Positions 28,428-39,073 of a DNA stretch of 64,000 bases are shown one piece after another. This DNA comes from DASYXZ01 sp035946625 (lineage in GTDB: Bacteria > Acidobacteriota > Terriglobia > UBA7540): positions 65,969 to 129,968 of the forward strand of contig DASYZE010000073.1 in assembly GCA_035946625.1 (NCBI GenBank), read 5' to 3'. The position numbers and the translations under genes were made by a program. Each line of letters begins with the position of its first letter. Position 1 is the first letter of the stretch. Below the pieces are notes generated by a model. That model worked only from the letters and a program-made list of their open reading frames with translations, was not told the DNA's origin and did not search any database.

Positions 28428-29492
28428 ATGATGACCCACGGATGTCTACGATTTATCCTTATCTCTTTGCTTTCGGTCTTTGCCACTTCGCCTATTACGC
28501 TGCGTGAGGCGGCAGCGCCTCGCCGCATCCTGATGGGCGCCGCCGTAAGTTCAAGACACCTGGATGACGCCAAGTACACTGCTCTCATCGCCTCTGAGTT
28601 CAGCCAACTGGAGCCTGAAAACGAAATGAAGTTCGGGCCGATTCAGCCCCGACCGAGCAGCGACCCCCAACCTTATAATTTCGCCCCCGCCGACGCGATA
28701 GTGGCATTCGCCCAAGCCCATCATCTGGCGGTGCGCGGGCACACCCTGGTATGGCACCAGCAGGTTCCCCAGTGGGTGAGCAAGGGGCAATTCACTACCA
28801 GTCAATTGGCTTCGATCCTGCACGATCATATTTCGACCGAAGTTAGCCATTTTGGCGCCAAGGTTTATGCCTGGGACGTGGTGAACGAGGCTTTCAATAA
28901 GGACGGCACCTTGCGCAGCACCCTCTGGTACAACCAGCCGGGAATCGGTTTCGCCGGACAGGGAACGAAGTACATCGAACAGGCGCTGGAATGGGCGCAC
29001 GCCGCCAATCCGCAGGCAAAATTGTTTTACAACGACTACGACGCGGAGACAGAGAATCCAAAATCTGACGCCATCTACGCCATGGCCAGCGACTTCAAGC
29101 AGCGGGGCGTTCCCCTGACGGGCATCGGATTCCAGGCTCACCTCACCATCGATTTTGACCAACCCGAAAAGCTGAAATCCTATGCTGCCAACCTGCAGCG
29201 CTTTTCCGATCTGGGTCTCGAACTGCACATCACCGAGCTCGACGTTCGGCTGAAAGATTCGAATCCCGCCTCTCTTAACGCCGAGGCCCACCTTTACGGC
29301 GAGATCGCCGGCGTGTGCGTTCGCAATCCATCCTGCAAAGCGATTCAGACCTGGGGCGTGACCGACAAGTATTCCTGGATTCCCTTTTCCTTCAAGGGAT
29401 ACGGTTGGGGACTGCTTTTTGACGATGCCTATCAGCCCAAGCCGGCCTACACCAGCGTGTTGAGTGCGCTGATGAAAAATGGAAAGGAATGA
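28428..29492 (+). CDS. Secreted GH10 endo-1,4-beta-xylanase
   Basis: 354 residues: signal peptide (CLRFILISLLSVFATS), then a single GH10 TIM barrel. Family markers are EFSQLEPENEMKFG and GHTLVWHQQVPQW. The acid/base Glu lies in YAWDVVNEAF, and YNDYDAE follows. The nucleophile Glu lies in LELHITELDVRL, and WGVTDKYSWIP is close to the C-terminus. All catalytic residues are present. Hydrolyses internal beta-1,4 bonds of xylan outside the cytoplasm with retention of configuration. No carbohydrate-binding module. The downstream alpha/beta hydrolase gene begins 11 bp after its stop and is surely in the same operon, suggesting that it acts on the same polymer or its side groups. Confidence 0.94.
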   Translation: MMTHGCLRFILISLLSVFATSPITLREAAAPRRILMGAAVSSRHLDDAKYTALIASEFSQLEPENEMKFGPIQPRPSSDPQPYNFAPADAIVAFAQAHHLAVRGHTLVWHQQVPQWVSKGQFTTSQLASILHDHISTEVSHFGAKVYAWDVVNEAFNKDGTLRSTLWYNQPGIGFAGQGTKYIEQALEWAHAANPQAKLFYNDYDAETENPKSDAIYAMASDFKQRGVPLTGIGFQAHLTIDFDQPEKLKSYAANLQRFSDLGLELHITELDVRLKDSNPASLNAEAHLYGEIAGVCVRNPSCKAIQTWGVTDKYSWIPFSFKGYGWGLLFDDAYQPKPAYTSVLSALMKNGKE

Positions 29493-29503
29493 GGGAGGGC
29501 TCA

Positions 29504-30589
29504 ATGCGAGTTCGGCTGAACTGCAGAATCTTTCGGTTTTCGATGGTTCTAATTCTGGGAGCCGTGCCATTGTCGGCGCAGCAGCCGGCGCCGCATCAAG
29601 GCGATTTCGTGGTTCACGATTTCCATTTTAAGTCGGGCGAAGTCCTGCCCGAGTTGAGGCTGCACTACATGACGCTTGGCCAGCCCTCGCGCGACGCTCA
29701 AGGCCGGGTGAGCAACGCGGTGCTGATTCTTCACGGCACGGGCGGCAGTGGGAAACAATTCCTTCAACCCCAATTCGCGGGCGTGCTGTTTGGGCCCGGC
29801 CAATTGCTCGATGCAAATCGCTACTTCATTATTCTGCCCGACGGCATCGGGCACGGCGGTTCGAGCAAGCCCAGCGACGGATTGCACGCGCGCTTTCCCC
29901 AATATGATTACGACGACATGGTGGCCGCGCACTACCGGCTGGTGACCGAGGGCCTGGGTGTGAATCACCTGCGATTGGTGATGGGGACTTCCATGGGCTG
30001 CATGCACTCCTTTGTGTGGGGCGAAACTTATCCGGATTTTATGGACGCGCTCATGCCGCTGGCGTGCCTGCCCGTGCCGATTGCGGGGCGCAATCGCTTG
30101 TGGCGAAAAATGGTGATGGACGCCATCCGCCAAGATCCCGCGTGGAAGGGCGGCGAATATACCACGGAGCCGCTGGACGGGTTGCGCACCGCTCTGGACA
30201 TGCTGGTGATTGCGGGCAGCGCGCCACTCCTGATGCAAAGGACTTTGCCCACGCGCCAAGCCGCGGATAAATATCTGGACGATTTCTTTGCCGCGCACCT
30301 GCCCGGCCTCGACGCCAACGACCTGCTCTACCAGGTGAATGCTTCCCGCAATTACGATCCTTCCCTGCAGCTTGCCAGGATCAAGGCCCGAGTGATGTTC
30401 GTCAACTCGGCCGATGACTTCATTAACCCGCCCGAACTCGGAATCGCCGAACAGGAAATCAAGAAAGTAAAGAACGGCCGCTTCGTTCTGCTGCCCACCA
30501 GCGATCAAACCCACGGACACAGCACCCACACCTGGGCCGCGGTGTGGCAGCATTATATGGACGAACTGCTGAACTCGACGGCTCGGTGA
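29504..30589 (+). CDS. Exported alpha/beta hydrolase of the MetX-like group
   Basis: 361 residues from ATG 29504; the GGGAGGG just upstream decides this start. A signal peptide follows (RIFRFSMVLILGAVPLSAQQ). The fold is that of homoserine O-acetyltransferase-like hydrolases: AVLILHGTGGSG oxyanion strand, nucleophile Ser in VMGTSMGCMHS, Asp in MFVNSADDFINPP and His in SDQTHGHSTH. Export makes methionine biosynthesis unlikely, since MetX is cytosolic and uses acetyl-CoA. An esterase acting on acetylated or feruloylated xylan would fit the coupling to the GH10 xylanase, but this is inference. Similar secreted homologues exist in acidobacteria. Confidence 0.8.
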   Translation: MRVRLNCRIFRFSMVLILGAVPLSAQQPAPHQGDFVVHDFHFKSGEVLPELRLHYMTLGQPSRDAQGRVSNAVLILHGTGGSGKQFLQPQFAGVLFGPGQLLDANRYFIILPDGIGHGGSSKPSDGLHARFPQYDYDDMVAAHYRLVTEGLGVNHLRLVMGTSMGCMHSFVWGETYPDFMDALMPLACLPVPIAGRNRLWRKMVMDAIRQDPAWKGGEYTTEPLDGLRTALDMLVIAGSAPLLMQRTLPTRQAADKYLDDFFAAHLPGLDANDLLYQVNASRNYDPSLQLARIKARVMFVNSADDFINPPELGIAEQEIKKVKNGRFVLLPTSDQTHGHSTHTWAAVWQHYMDELLNSTAR

Positions 30590-30836
30590 GACTGGCGCGA
30601 TCTGCAAACCAACCCCGCCGGTCCCCGCGGGCAACCATCCCTGAATTAAATTGAATCAAACATTCGTGATATGTGTCACAAAGCTTGTATAATTGCCTTT
30701 CCCGTGCAGACTGCGGTGGCGCGATCGCCCACAACTCTGTCTGTCAAATTCCAGAGCCCCCCATGCGAAGTAAGTGTGCGGATGGGGCGCTGCGATATTA
30801 GTTACGCCCGGACCTCCGGCCGGTCCGAGTCAATCC

Positions 30837-33038
30837 ATGAGGAATGGCCCACATTTTGACGTTTGGATTGTTGCCCTCCTGGTTTCAGTGTGCCTCTTGG
30901 GCGCGGGTTATTTTATCCTGAGCTTCAATATCGGCGGGATTCGAAATATCCCACCCGGGAACTCTGCTGCCCTTGAAATGCCGATCCCAACTCTTGCCCC
31001 GCTTCAAGCACAGCACAAAGCGCGGGTTTCGCACCTTAAATCCTCTAAACGCAGATCGCTGCCGCCGACTGAAAGCATCGCCCAGGCGGTAGGATTCGCC
31101 AGCAATCCAAATCCTGAATCCGTTTCGCCCGAGAGGAACCCGGATACCCAGGCAGCTTCCAGGCCAGCTACCGAACATAAAACCATAAAACCCTCGGGCT
31201 ATGTTCAAGAAGCGAGTGGGGTGATTGAGGCGATCATCGCCGACGGCGACGGGGTGCAGGTAGTTCATGTGGGAGACGCGTATAAAGGAAGCTTTACGGT
31301 GGCGCAAATTTCACCGAATGCGGTGGAGGTCGTCGCCAATGCGATGACGCCTCCACATTCCCTCTATCGCCAAACAGGAATGGCCGCTTCAACCTTGAAC
31401 GAGGCCAAAACCGCTGGTTACGTGGAAAAGCCAGACGGAACGCGGATGGACGTGGTCGCTGCTGATGGGACTGTTTCCCTGGTACAAACTGGAAAAAATC
31501 AAGCCGTTTCCGCCTCAAACCAGGAGCCTGCAGATTCTGTCCAAACCGCACAGACGCTTGATCGCCCCGCACCCAAACCTAAGCAAGTGGCCACTAACCT
31601 CAACAGCGTGAATGCCATAGCCGGTCCGTCCAATCACAGCCCGGCGCCAGGCAAGACCTTTGAGCAGAAGCACGTGACCGAGGAACTTAATAAGGACGGA
31701 TCCCAGTCGGCACTTGCGCTAATTTCAAGTCCAAATGGTGGGGCTACCGCCCAACCTGCAATCCCTTTCAGACCAATTGGTTTCGTGGAAAAGGCGAATG
31801 GCAAGGTTCAAGCAATTGTAGATGATGGCGACGGTGTTCAGCTCGCTTTGGTGCCCAAGGACCAGGTAGAAATATTAACTGCCAGCGTGAGGTCATTGGG
31901 TACGAGGCTGACGGATGGTGGCCCCTCCGCGCCTTTCTTGAAGCGTACAGATCGAATTGCCAGCCTTCATCCTGGAAATAAGCCTGCTTCGGGATTGTCG
32001 ACAGAGGGCACCAGGTCAATCGGGTTTGGCCCAAGCGAGCCAGTGAAAGTCTTGCAGTCGCGCACTACGTCTCTCCCGGCTGCCCCCCAATCCTCTGGAC
32101 AAAAAGACAAGCCGCCGCTACAACCCGAGGTAACCATCGCCGATGACAAAGTGATCCCCGAAAAACCTCCGACGGATGAAGCCGCAATCACAGCTTCATT
32201 TGGCGAGGAAACAGGTGCTGGCGAGTCTGCCAAGCGCGATGATGCGGTCCTGGAATCTTTAGGTATCGTAAACTCCCAGGATGGACGCGCCTCGCCGGAA
32301 ATTGCGTCCTTCGAACCTGCGGCTCCGTCCACCGGTCCTCCGGAATCCGATGTCGGCGTGCCAAGTTCGTTCGGCTTCGAGGATTGGCACTACGGACGCG
32401 CCTCTCCTCTACAATCGGACTTGGGACCCAGTGTGGAAGCTAGTGATTCAAGCGGGCGCCAGCCCACCGTCCTGAAATCCATCGGCTACATTGAATGGCA
32501 GGATGGGCGTGCGTTTGCTGTCATCAATGACGGCAAGGGTGGAGTGCGCCTTGCCGCCAAAGGGGAAATTCTCGATGGCAGATATCGAGTGGTCAAAGTC
32601 GGCCCGGATGAAATGGATCTGGAGGAAATGCCCGCCCGCCGAATCAGCATGGCAACACCCGCCCTTCGGTTCGGTCCGGAGGATCAGCCCCTCTCCGACT
32701 TCGTGGAGGCTCGCCCCGTCGCAGCGACGATTGTCCGGTTGCCATTTGCCCCAATCAACCCCGCGCTCGTTCTTGCGATGGCAGTGATGGCGCAGCCCCC
32801 ACACTCCACAAAGGGTCGCTCCGGCAATAAGCCTGTGGAACCTCAGGCGCCGCGAACTCCTCTGCGAATAGCTCCTGGTTCCAGGGTCTCGCAGATACAA
32901 GCACCACTCGACGGGACCCTCGGCCCCCAGCGCGGGGCTCCCCAGCAAGCTCAATTCAATCTGGGTCCGACCAAAGACGCGAGCTCGTTCACCCCTTGGG
33001 CAGCCTTTCAGATCCCGCAGTCCCAAAACGGCCCATAG
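30837..33038 (+). CDS. Membrane-anchored protein with repeated GspC/PilP-like modules
   Basis: 733 residues from ATG 30837 (a GTG at 30774 would add 21 residues before the membrane helix). One N-terminal helix (VWIVALLVSVCLLGAGYFIL) anchors a long Pro/Ser-rich exported chain. Six diverged copies of a module of the form GYVE-x-DGR-x-AII-x-DGDGVQL occur at about 31194, 31414, 31777, 32257, 32366 and 32477. The first and last are most complete and end in YRVVKVGPDEMDLEE, as in the HR domain of GspC and in PilP. The middle copies are shortened. No secretion-system genes are adjacent. Function unknown; probably periplasmic and perhaps protein-binding. Confidence 0.7.
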   Translation: MRNGPHFDVWIVALLVSVCLLGAGYFILSFNIGGIRNIPPGNSAALEMPIPTLAPLQAQHKARVSHLKSSKRRSLPPTESIAQAVGFASNPNPESVSPERNPDTQAASRPATEHKTIKPSGYVQEASGVIEAIIADGDGVQVVHVGDAYKGSFTVAQISPNAVEVVANAMTPPHSLYRQTGMAASTLNEAKTAGYVEKPDGTRMDVVAADGTVSLVQTGKNQAVSASNQEPADSVQTAQTLDRPAPKPKQVATNLNSVNAIAGPSNHSPAPGKTFEQKHVTEELNKDGSQSALALISSPNGGATAQPAIPFRPIGFVEKANGKVQAIVDDGDGVQLALVPKDQVEILTASVRSLGTRLTDGGPSAPFLKRTDRIASLHPGNKPASGLSTEGTRSIGFGPSEPVKVLQSRTTSLPAAPQSSGQKDKPPLQPEVTIADDKVIPEKPPTDEAAITASFGEETGAGESAKRDDAVLESLGIVNSQDGRASPEIASFEPAAPSTGPPESDVGVPSSFGFEDWHYGRASPLQSDLGPSVEASDSSGRQPTVLKSIGYIEWQDGRAFAVINDGKGGVRLAAKGEILDGRYRVVKVGPDEMDLEEMPARRISMATPALRFGPEDQPLSDFVEARPVAATIVRLPFAPINPALVLAMAVMAQPPHSTKGRSGNKPVEPQAPRTPLRIAPGSRVSQIQAPLDGTLGPQRGAPQQAQFNLGPTKDASSFTPWAAFQIPQSQNGP

Positions 33039-33663
33039 CTTCCTTCCCCGGGTCTTTGGACACTCGGGTCTCCTAACGATCTGGCCAGGTTCATCAATCG
33101 TTGGAAGTCCTCTTAGTCCTGGATCCGCCCGGGAAATACCAGATTCTCAGAGCGTCCGGACAACTCGTCGACTGCGTGCTGTCGGCATCAAGGAATTTTG
33201 AGCATTGCAAGCATTTGTTGGTCCTGTGGAGTATCGACTGGAGGCGCGGGCTTGCATTTTTGCAATTCTGATTTACCTTCGCTCCACGGCGCATGAAGGG
33301 GCACCACTTCTTCGATTCACGAATGAGTCCATTGAACGTCTTAGAAAACCTTTCCACTGCCTTCATCCAATGCCGGAGTGTGTTGAGCTTGTCAGATTCA
33401 TTTGCGGCCATTTCGACATCCATTCCGGCGGCACTAATTGTCGGCAGAGGCTAGTCCACGTAACCCGGTCTTCAAGATACGTCCGAGCTTTGCTGATTAT
33501 TTCGGTCCGTTACTATTCCCGTATGCAGCTAATGAAAGAGCAAGACAAGGGGGAAAGGGAAAGTAAACATTCGACTGTCGGCTTTGTGCCCGCTCTTATC
33601 TGTTGCAAGAGGAAATCGGAAACGAAGAGGGCGCCCACCAGGGGCGCCCCTACAAGGGCAGCT
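33039..33663. other. 625-bp gap with no convincing gene
   Basis: A 109-codon minus-strand frame at 33094-33423 (core DKLNTLRHWMKAVERFSKTF, later CLQCSKFLDAD) has lower GC than its surroundings and might be a small acquired gene or a fragment, but it has no clear start signal or family. A palindrome GGGCGCCC...GGGGCGCCCC lies at 33630-33650, next to the end of the GH3 gene, and may act as its terminator. Nothing else was recognised. Confidence 0.35.
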
Positions 33664-35514
<1,851 letters not shown>

Positions 35515-35729
35515 AGGCAAGTGACCCCCGAAGGTGATGAAATGTGGCGGCGACTTTTGGACCGTGCGTTGAGCCAACGGCTGACAATTTGATCCTCATT
35601 CATTCTACCAGCGAAGGGAAGCATACACTGGAAACAAGATTTTTGCCTCATCCAGGACGAAACGCAATCGAATCGAACCGAACCGGGAGGGGAACGCGGC
35701 GCGGAGGATGGTTGACGTTCACCCTCTCC

Positions 35730-36155
35730 CTATGAAGTTTTCAAGCCGACGCGACGGGCAAGCTTCTTCTGTCGCTCGTCAAAAGTCCAGAAGCGTTGGG
35801 CCTTGAGTTCGAGCGCGGCGGCCACATGCAGCGTGTCGAGGGTGCGGACGCCGAGCCGTGCGGCGTAGCGGCGCGCCAGGTCGGCGCAGACTTCGAAGAC
35901 TGAATCGGGCAAAGCCACTTCCAGCCACAATCCATTCTCTCTGTGTTGTTGAAATTGTTGGTGTACGATGTCGGCCTCGACCCGCGAGGCCACGCCTCTG
36001 AGAACCTGCCGCTCGACCGCATGCTTCCACTCAGCTAGGTGAAGTGGCGTCAACCACACAGCGGCTTTCGAGGCCATGCGGCGCTCCGCATGGGTCGAGT
36101 GCTGGTCGGGAACGTAAAGCGAAACCAGAAAGCTGGTGTCGGCGTAGATGCTCAA
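35730..36155 (-). CDS. vapC: VapC-type PIN-domain toxin
   Basis: 141-residue PIN-domain ribonuclease. Acidic metal-binding residues are Asp6 (YADTSFL), Glu42 (LAEWKHA) and Asp107 (TLDTLHVAAAL), followed by a conserved late strand RFWTFDERQKKLA. Toxins of this type cleave tRNA or rRNA when freed from VapB. The start overlaps the VapB stop by 4 bp (ATGA), the standard operon layout. The module sits at the broken 5' end of an RND pump gene (from 36418). All catalytic acids are present, so it is probably functional. Confidence 0.92.
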   Translation of the reverse strand: MSIYADTSFLVSLYVPDQHSTHAERRMASKAAVWLTPLHLAEWKHAVERQVLRGVASRVEADIVHQQFQQHRENGLWLEVALPDSVFEVCADLARRYAARLGVRTLDTLHVAAALELKAQRFWTFDERQKKLARRVGLKTS

Positions 36156-36388
36156 TAGCGTCCGCGCTCCTCGATGAGCAGATTGGCTCCGGGAAGAATG
36201 CGGTCCCCAAAAATCTCACGCCGCATGGCTGCGAAGTCGGGAAATTTGCGCGGTTTTGCCAGAGAGGGCTCCGGAATGATGCGGGCGATAACCCGGTTGC
36301 GCTCGCACAACTTGATCGTCTTGCCGGATCGCAGCCAGGCCTTCAGCCGCTTGGTGTCCCGGAGTTGGCGAATGTTGACGGTCGGCAT
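36152..36388 (-). CDS. vapB: VapB-type antitoxin
   Basis: 78 residues from ATG 36388 (an upstream ATG at 36406 lies inside the operator palindrome and is rejected). The N-terminus MPTVNIRQLRDTKRLKAWLR with VIARIIPEP resembles antitoxins that use a Phd/AbrB-like fold, and the C-terminal helix region (KFPDFAAMRREIFGD) should wrap around the toxin. Cotranscribed with vapC. The 19-bp palindrome at 36398-36416 directly upstream is the likely binding site for its own repression. Confidence 0.88.
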   Translation of the reverse strand: MPTVNIRQLRDTKRLKAWLRSGKTIKLCERNRVIARIIPEPSLAKPRKFPDFAAMRREIFGDRILPGANLLIEERGRY

Positions 36389-36397
36389 GGGAGAATG

Positions 36398-36416
36398 GTG
36401 ACACATTATGTGTCAC
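36398..36416. promoter_or_regulatory. 19-bp perfect palindrome, probable VapBC operator
   Basis: GTGACACAT and ATGTGTCAC flank a single central T, an exact 9-bp inverted repeat. It ends 10 bp from the antitoxin start codon and overlaps the expected promoter. Immediately on its other side (36418) the RND remnant begins, so the palindrome marks the boundary of the module. Confidence 0.7.
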
Positions 36417-36417
36417 A

Positions 36418-36841
36418 TTGTCAAGCGGGCCTTGTGCTGGTCGGCGGCGTGTTTGCAGCGTGGATCGCGGGCGGCAATTTGTCCCTCGGATCACTGGTGG
36501 GGTTTGTGACGCTGTTTGGAATCACGCTCCGCAACTCGATCATGATGGTCTCGCACTCCGAACATTTGGTTGGAGTCGAGGGTATGTCTTGGGGATTGGA
36601 CGCTGCGATTCGCGGCGCTTCCGCGCGTCTGGCGCCCATCCTGATGACAGCGCTCGTCACCGGATTGGGGCTGCTCCCATTGGCCATCGGCAGCGGAGAT
36701 CCAGGCCGGGAGGTCGAGGGCCCCATGGCAATTGTCATCCTGGGAGGACTTTTCACCTCAACGGTGTTGAATCTTCTGGTGCTGCCAACACTCGCGCTTC
36801 GTTACGATAGGTTTGAAAAGATCGCCCAAGAATTGCGCTGA
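36418..36841 (+). pseudogene. C-terminal remnant of an RND efflux pump (CusA/CzcA type)
   Basis: The frame reads LVLVGGVFAAWIAGGNLSLG, then GFVTLFGITLRNSIMMVSHS, LAPILMTALVTGLGLLPLAI and a final LNLLVLPTLALRYDRFEKIA. These are the last four membrane segments of a CusA/CzcA-type heavy-metal RND pump, about 140 of the usual 1040 residues. Sequence 5' of 36418 is the antisense of vapB, so the first nine tenths of the gene are gone. It differs from the intact HAE1 pump at 13636 in the TM11 wording. No start signal. Non-functional. Confidence 0.85.
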
Positions 36842-37042
36842 AATGGGGTGTGTCCTTCTGCGCTTTACCTGTCGCATACGATAGGATGCGAACCACAAAA
36901 AAAATCATCCACTGCGGAATTGCGCATTAATGTCGCACAACCAGAATCGAGATTCACGCTTGACCGCAAGGCCAAGCGACGAGTACGCTTTGCTGGCTCC
37001 TGGAAGCGAATCAAAGCACACCATATATATTGAGGAGGCGAT

Positions 37043-38935
37043 ATGCGGAAGTTCTTATCATGCGTTTTATTTTTGTCCCTGACGGTTTGGACTTTTGCCG
37101 GGCCGCTGACCAGTCTGCGAACGGTGGCCTCGGACAAATTGACCGCCATAACACATAAATCGCCCGTCCTCAATCCTTTGTCCAACAGCGCGGCACTCGC
37201 CATCACTCCGGCAGCGAGTGCCGCTGACCCTCTTGAGGGGTTTGATCAGTTTGTGGCCCAGGTCATGAAAGATTGGAAGGTTCCGGGTGTTGCCGTGGCC
37301 ATCGTGAAGGACGGAAAGCTAATTTTGGCCAAAGGTTACGGCGAGCGAGACACGCACCAACACCTGCCGGTGACTCCCCAAACCCTCTTCGCCATCGGCT
37401 CCATCTCGAAATCATTTACCGTTACAGCGATGGGGATGTTGGTGGATGAGGGCAAGCTTGACTGGGATAAACCCGTCCGCAATTACATCCCCGAATTCAA
37501 GATGTTCGATGCCGTGGCCAGTGAGCACATGACGCCGCGCGACCTGATCACGCACCGTTCCGGACTGCCACGGCACGATATGGTGTGGTACAGCTCGAAC
37601 TTCAGCCGCGCAGACATGGTGCGCCGGTTGCGCTATCTCGAGCCCAACAAAGATTTCCGCAGCACTTATCAGTACAACAATCTGATGTTCGTGACGGCGG
37701 GATACCTGGTGGGCAGGGTGGCCGGCACCACATGGGAGGAATTTGTCCGGCGGCGGATTCTCGGCCCGCTCGGAATGAAGAATACAAACTATTCGGTGGA
37801 TGTTTCCCAGAAGAGCGCCGACTTCGCCATGCCTTACCAGAACGCGGACGGGGTGGTGAAGGACATGCCCTTCCACAACGTCGACCAGATTGCCCCCGCC
37901 GGGTCCATTAACTCCAACGTGGATGAGATGGCTCAATACCTGTTATTCCACCTCAGCAAGGGAATGCACGGCCAAACGCGGCTCCTTTCCGAAAACAGTG
38001 AAAACCAGATGCAAAGTCCGCAGATGGTCGAGCCCAGCTCGGAGCGATGGAAGGAGATTGGCCTGTCCACCTACGGGATGGCACTCGGTGTCTCAGATTA
38101 TCGCGGCCACAAGTTTGTTTCCCATGGCGGAGCCATTGACGGTTTTACCGCCCAACTTTCCTTCATGCCGCAGGACAATATTGGAGCGATAGTCCTGGCC
38201 AACCTGGATTCCAATAAGGACCCCCTACCTATCATCGTTACCTATGCTATCTACGACCGCCTTCTAGGGCTCGAACCGACGCCGTGGAACCAGCGGTTCC
38301 TGGACGACGAGCAGAAATCCAAGCAATCCGAGGAAGAAGCCAAGAAAGAAGGATTCACCGAGCGCAAGCCGAATACCCATCCATCGCACGACTTGAAGGA
38401 CTACGTGGGCAAGTACATGAACCCCGGGTATGGAATCGTCAAGATTGAACCCGATGGTGAAGGTTTCAAATTCAGCCTCAACCTTCTAACTTCGCAGTTA
38501 CGCCACTTCCATTACGATGTTTTTTGGGTTCCGCCCAATCCGCTCGACCAGATGGAGAAGACCAAAGTCCAGTTCTTTTCGGATATGAATGGCGATATAT
38601 CCAGCCTTTCTATTCCTCTTGAACCACACGTTAAAGACATTGTTTTCAATAGATTGCCTGAGCAAGATATGACCACCAAGAACTTTCTGGAACCACTGAC
38701 AGGGCAGTACCAGCTTGGCGGCGCGACAGAAACAGTAACATTGGAAGGAGACCAGGCTCTCTTTCTGATTGTCCCTGGCCAGGCGAAATACGAACTGATC
38801 CCCCGCCGGGGTACGACCTTCGACATCAAAGGGCTATCGGGCTATAGCATCGAGTTCAGGAAGAACGCGGTCGGGAAGGTTACCGAAGCGGTCTTCTACC
38901 AACCGGATGGGGCATATGTGGCGAAAAAGAAGTAG
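37043..38935 (+). CDS. Exported serine beta-lactamase-like hydrolase with C-terminal DUF3471-like domain
   Basis: 630 residues. Signal peptide KFLSCVLFLSLTVWTFAG. The penicillin-binding fold spans about residues 65-410: the SxxK motif SISK (120-123) holds the nucleophile, Tyr211-x-Asn213 lies in YQYNNLMF, and a C-terminal HGGAIDG takes the place of KTG. The last 180 residues form a beta-rich domain (YVGKYMNPGYGIVKIEPDG) of the DUF3471 type usual in class C-like esterases and peptidases of acidobacteria. Substrate unknown; a peptidase or esterase role is as likely as beta-lactam hydrolysis. Start supported by GAGGAGG 5 nt upstream. Isolated gene. Confidence 0.88.
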   Translation: MRKFLSCVLFLSLTVWTFAGPLTSLRTVASDKLTAITHKSPVLNPLSNSAALAITPAASAADPLEGFDQFVAQVMKDWKVPGVAVAIVKDGKLILAKGYGERDTHQHLPVTPQTLFAIGSISKSFTVTAMGMLVDEGKLDWDKPVRNYIPEFKMFDAVASEHMTPRDLITHRSGLPRHDMVWYSSNFSRADMVRRLRYLEPNKDFRSTYQYNNLMFVTAGYLVGRVAGTTWEEFVRRRILGPLGMKNTNYSVDVSQKSADFAMPYQNADGVVKDMPFHNVDQIAPAGSINSNVDEMAQYLLFHLSKGMHGQTRLLSENSENQMQSPQMVEPSSERWKEIGLSTYGMALGVSDYRGHKFVSHGGAIDGFTAQLSFMPQDNIGAIVLANLDSNKDPLPIIVTYAIYDRLLGLEPTPWNQRFLDDEQKSKQSEEEAKKEGFTERKPNTHPSHDLKDYVGKYMNPGYGIVKIEPDGEGFKFSLNLLTSQLRHFHYDVFWVPPNPLDQMEKTKVQFFSDMNGDISSLSIPLEPHVKDIVFNRLPEQDMTTKNFLEPLTGQYQLGGATETVTLEGDQALFLIVPGQAKYELIPRRGTTFDIKGLSGYSIEFRKNAVGKVTEAVFYQPDGAYVAKKK

Positions 38936-38989
38936 CGAATACCCGCAAGGAGTCATTGGCATTCTCGCATAATTAAGTCGGTTCAGAAA

Positions 38990-39016
38990 CCGAGGCTGGG
39001 AACTTCCCAGCCTCGG
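38990..39016. terminator. 12-bp stem-loop terminator between convergent genes
   Basis: CCGAGGCTGGGA (38990-39001) and TCCCAGCCTCGG (39005-39016) form a perfect stem with a 3-nt loop. It lies 54 bp after the hydrolase stop and 58 bp before the stop of the convergent RlpA gene. There is no long T run on either side, so termination may be moderate. Confidence 0.7.
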
Positions 39017-39073
39017 TCATTAGAGTTTCCAAGGCCGCCAGACTAAGTCTGACAGCAAATCCGGGAATCGAGT

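Noticed and set aside
29549..30634. 361-codon minus-strand frame opposite the alpha/beta hydrolase
   Set aside because: His/Arg/Gln-rich shadow; the plus-strand gene has a ribosome-binding site, signal peptide and catalytic triad.
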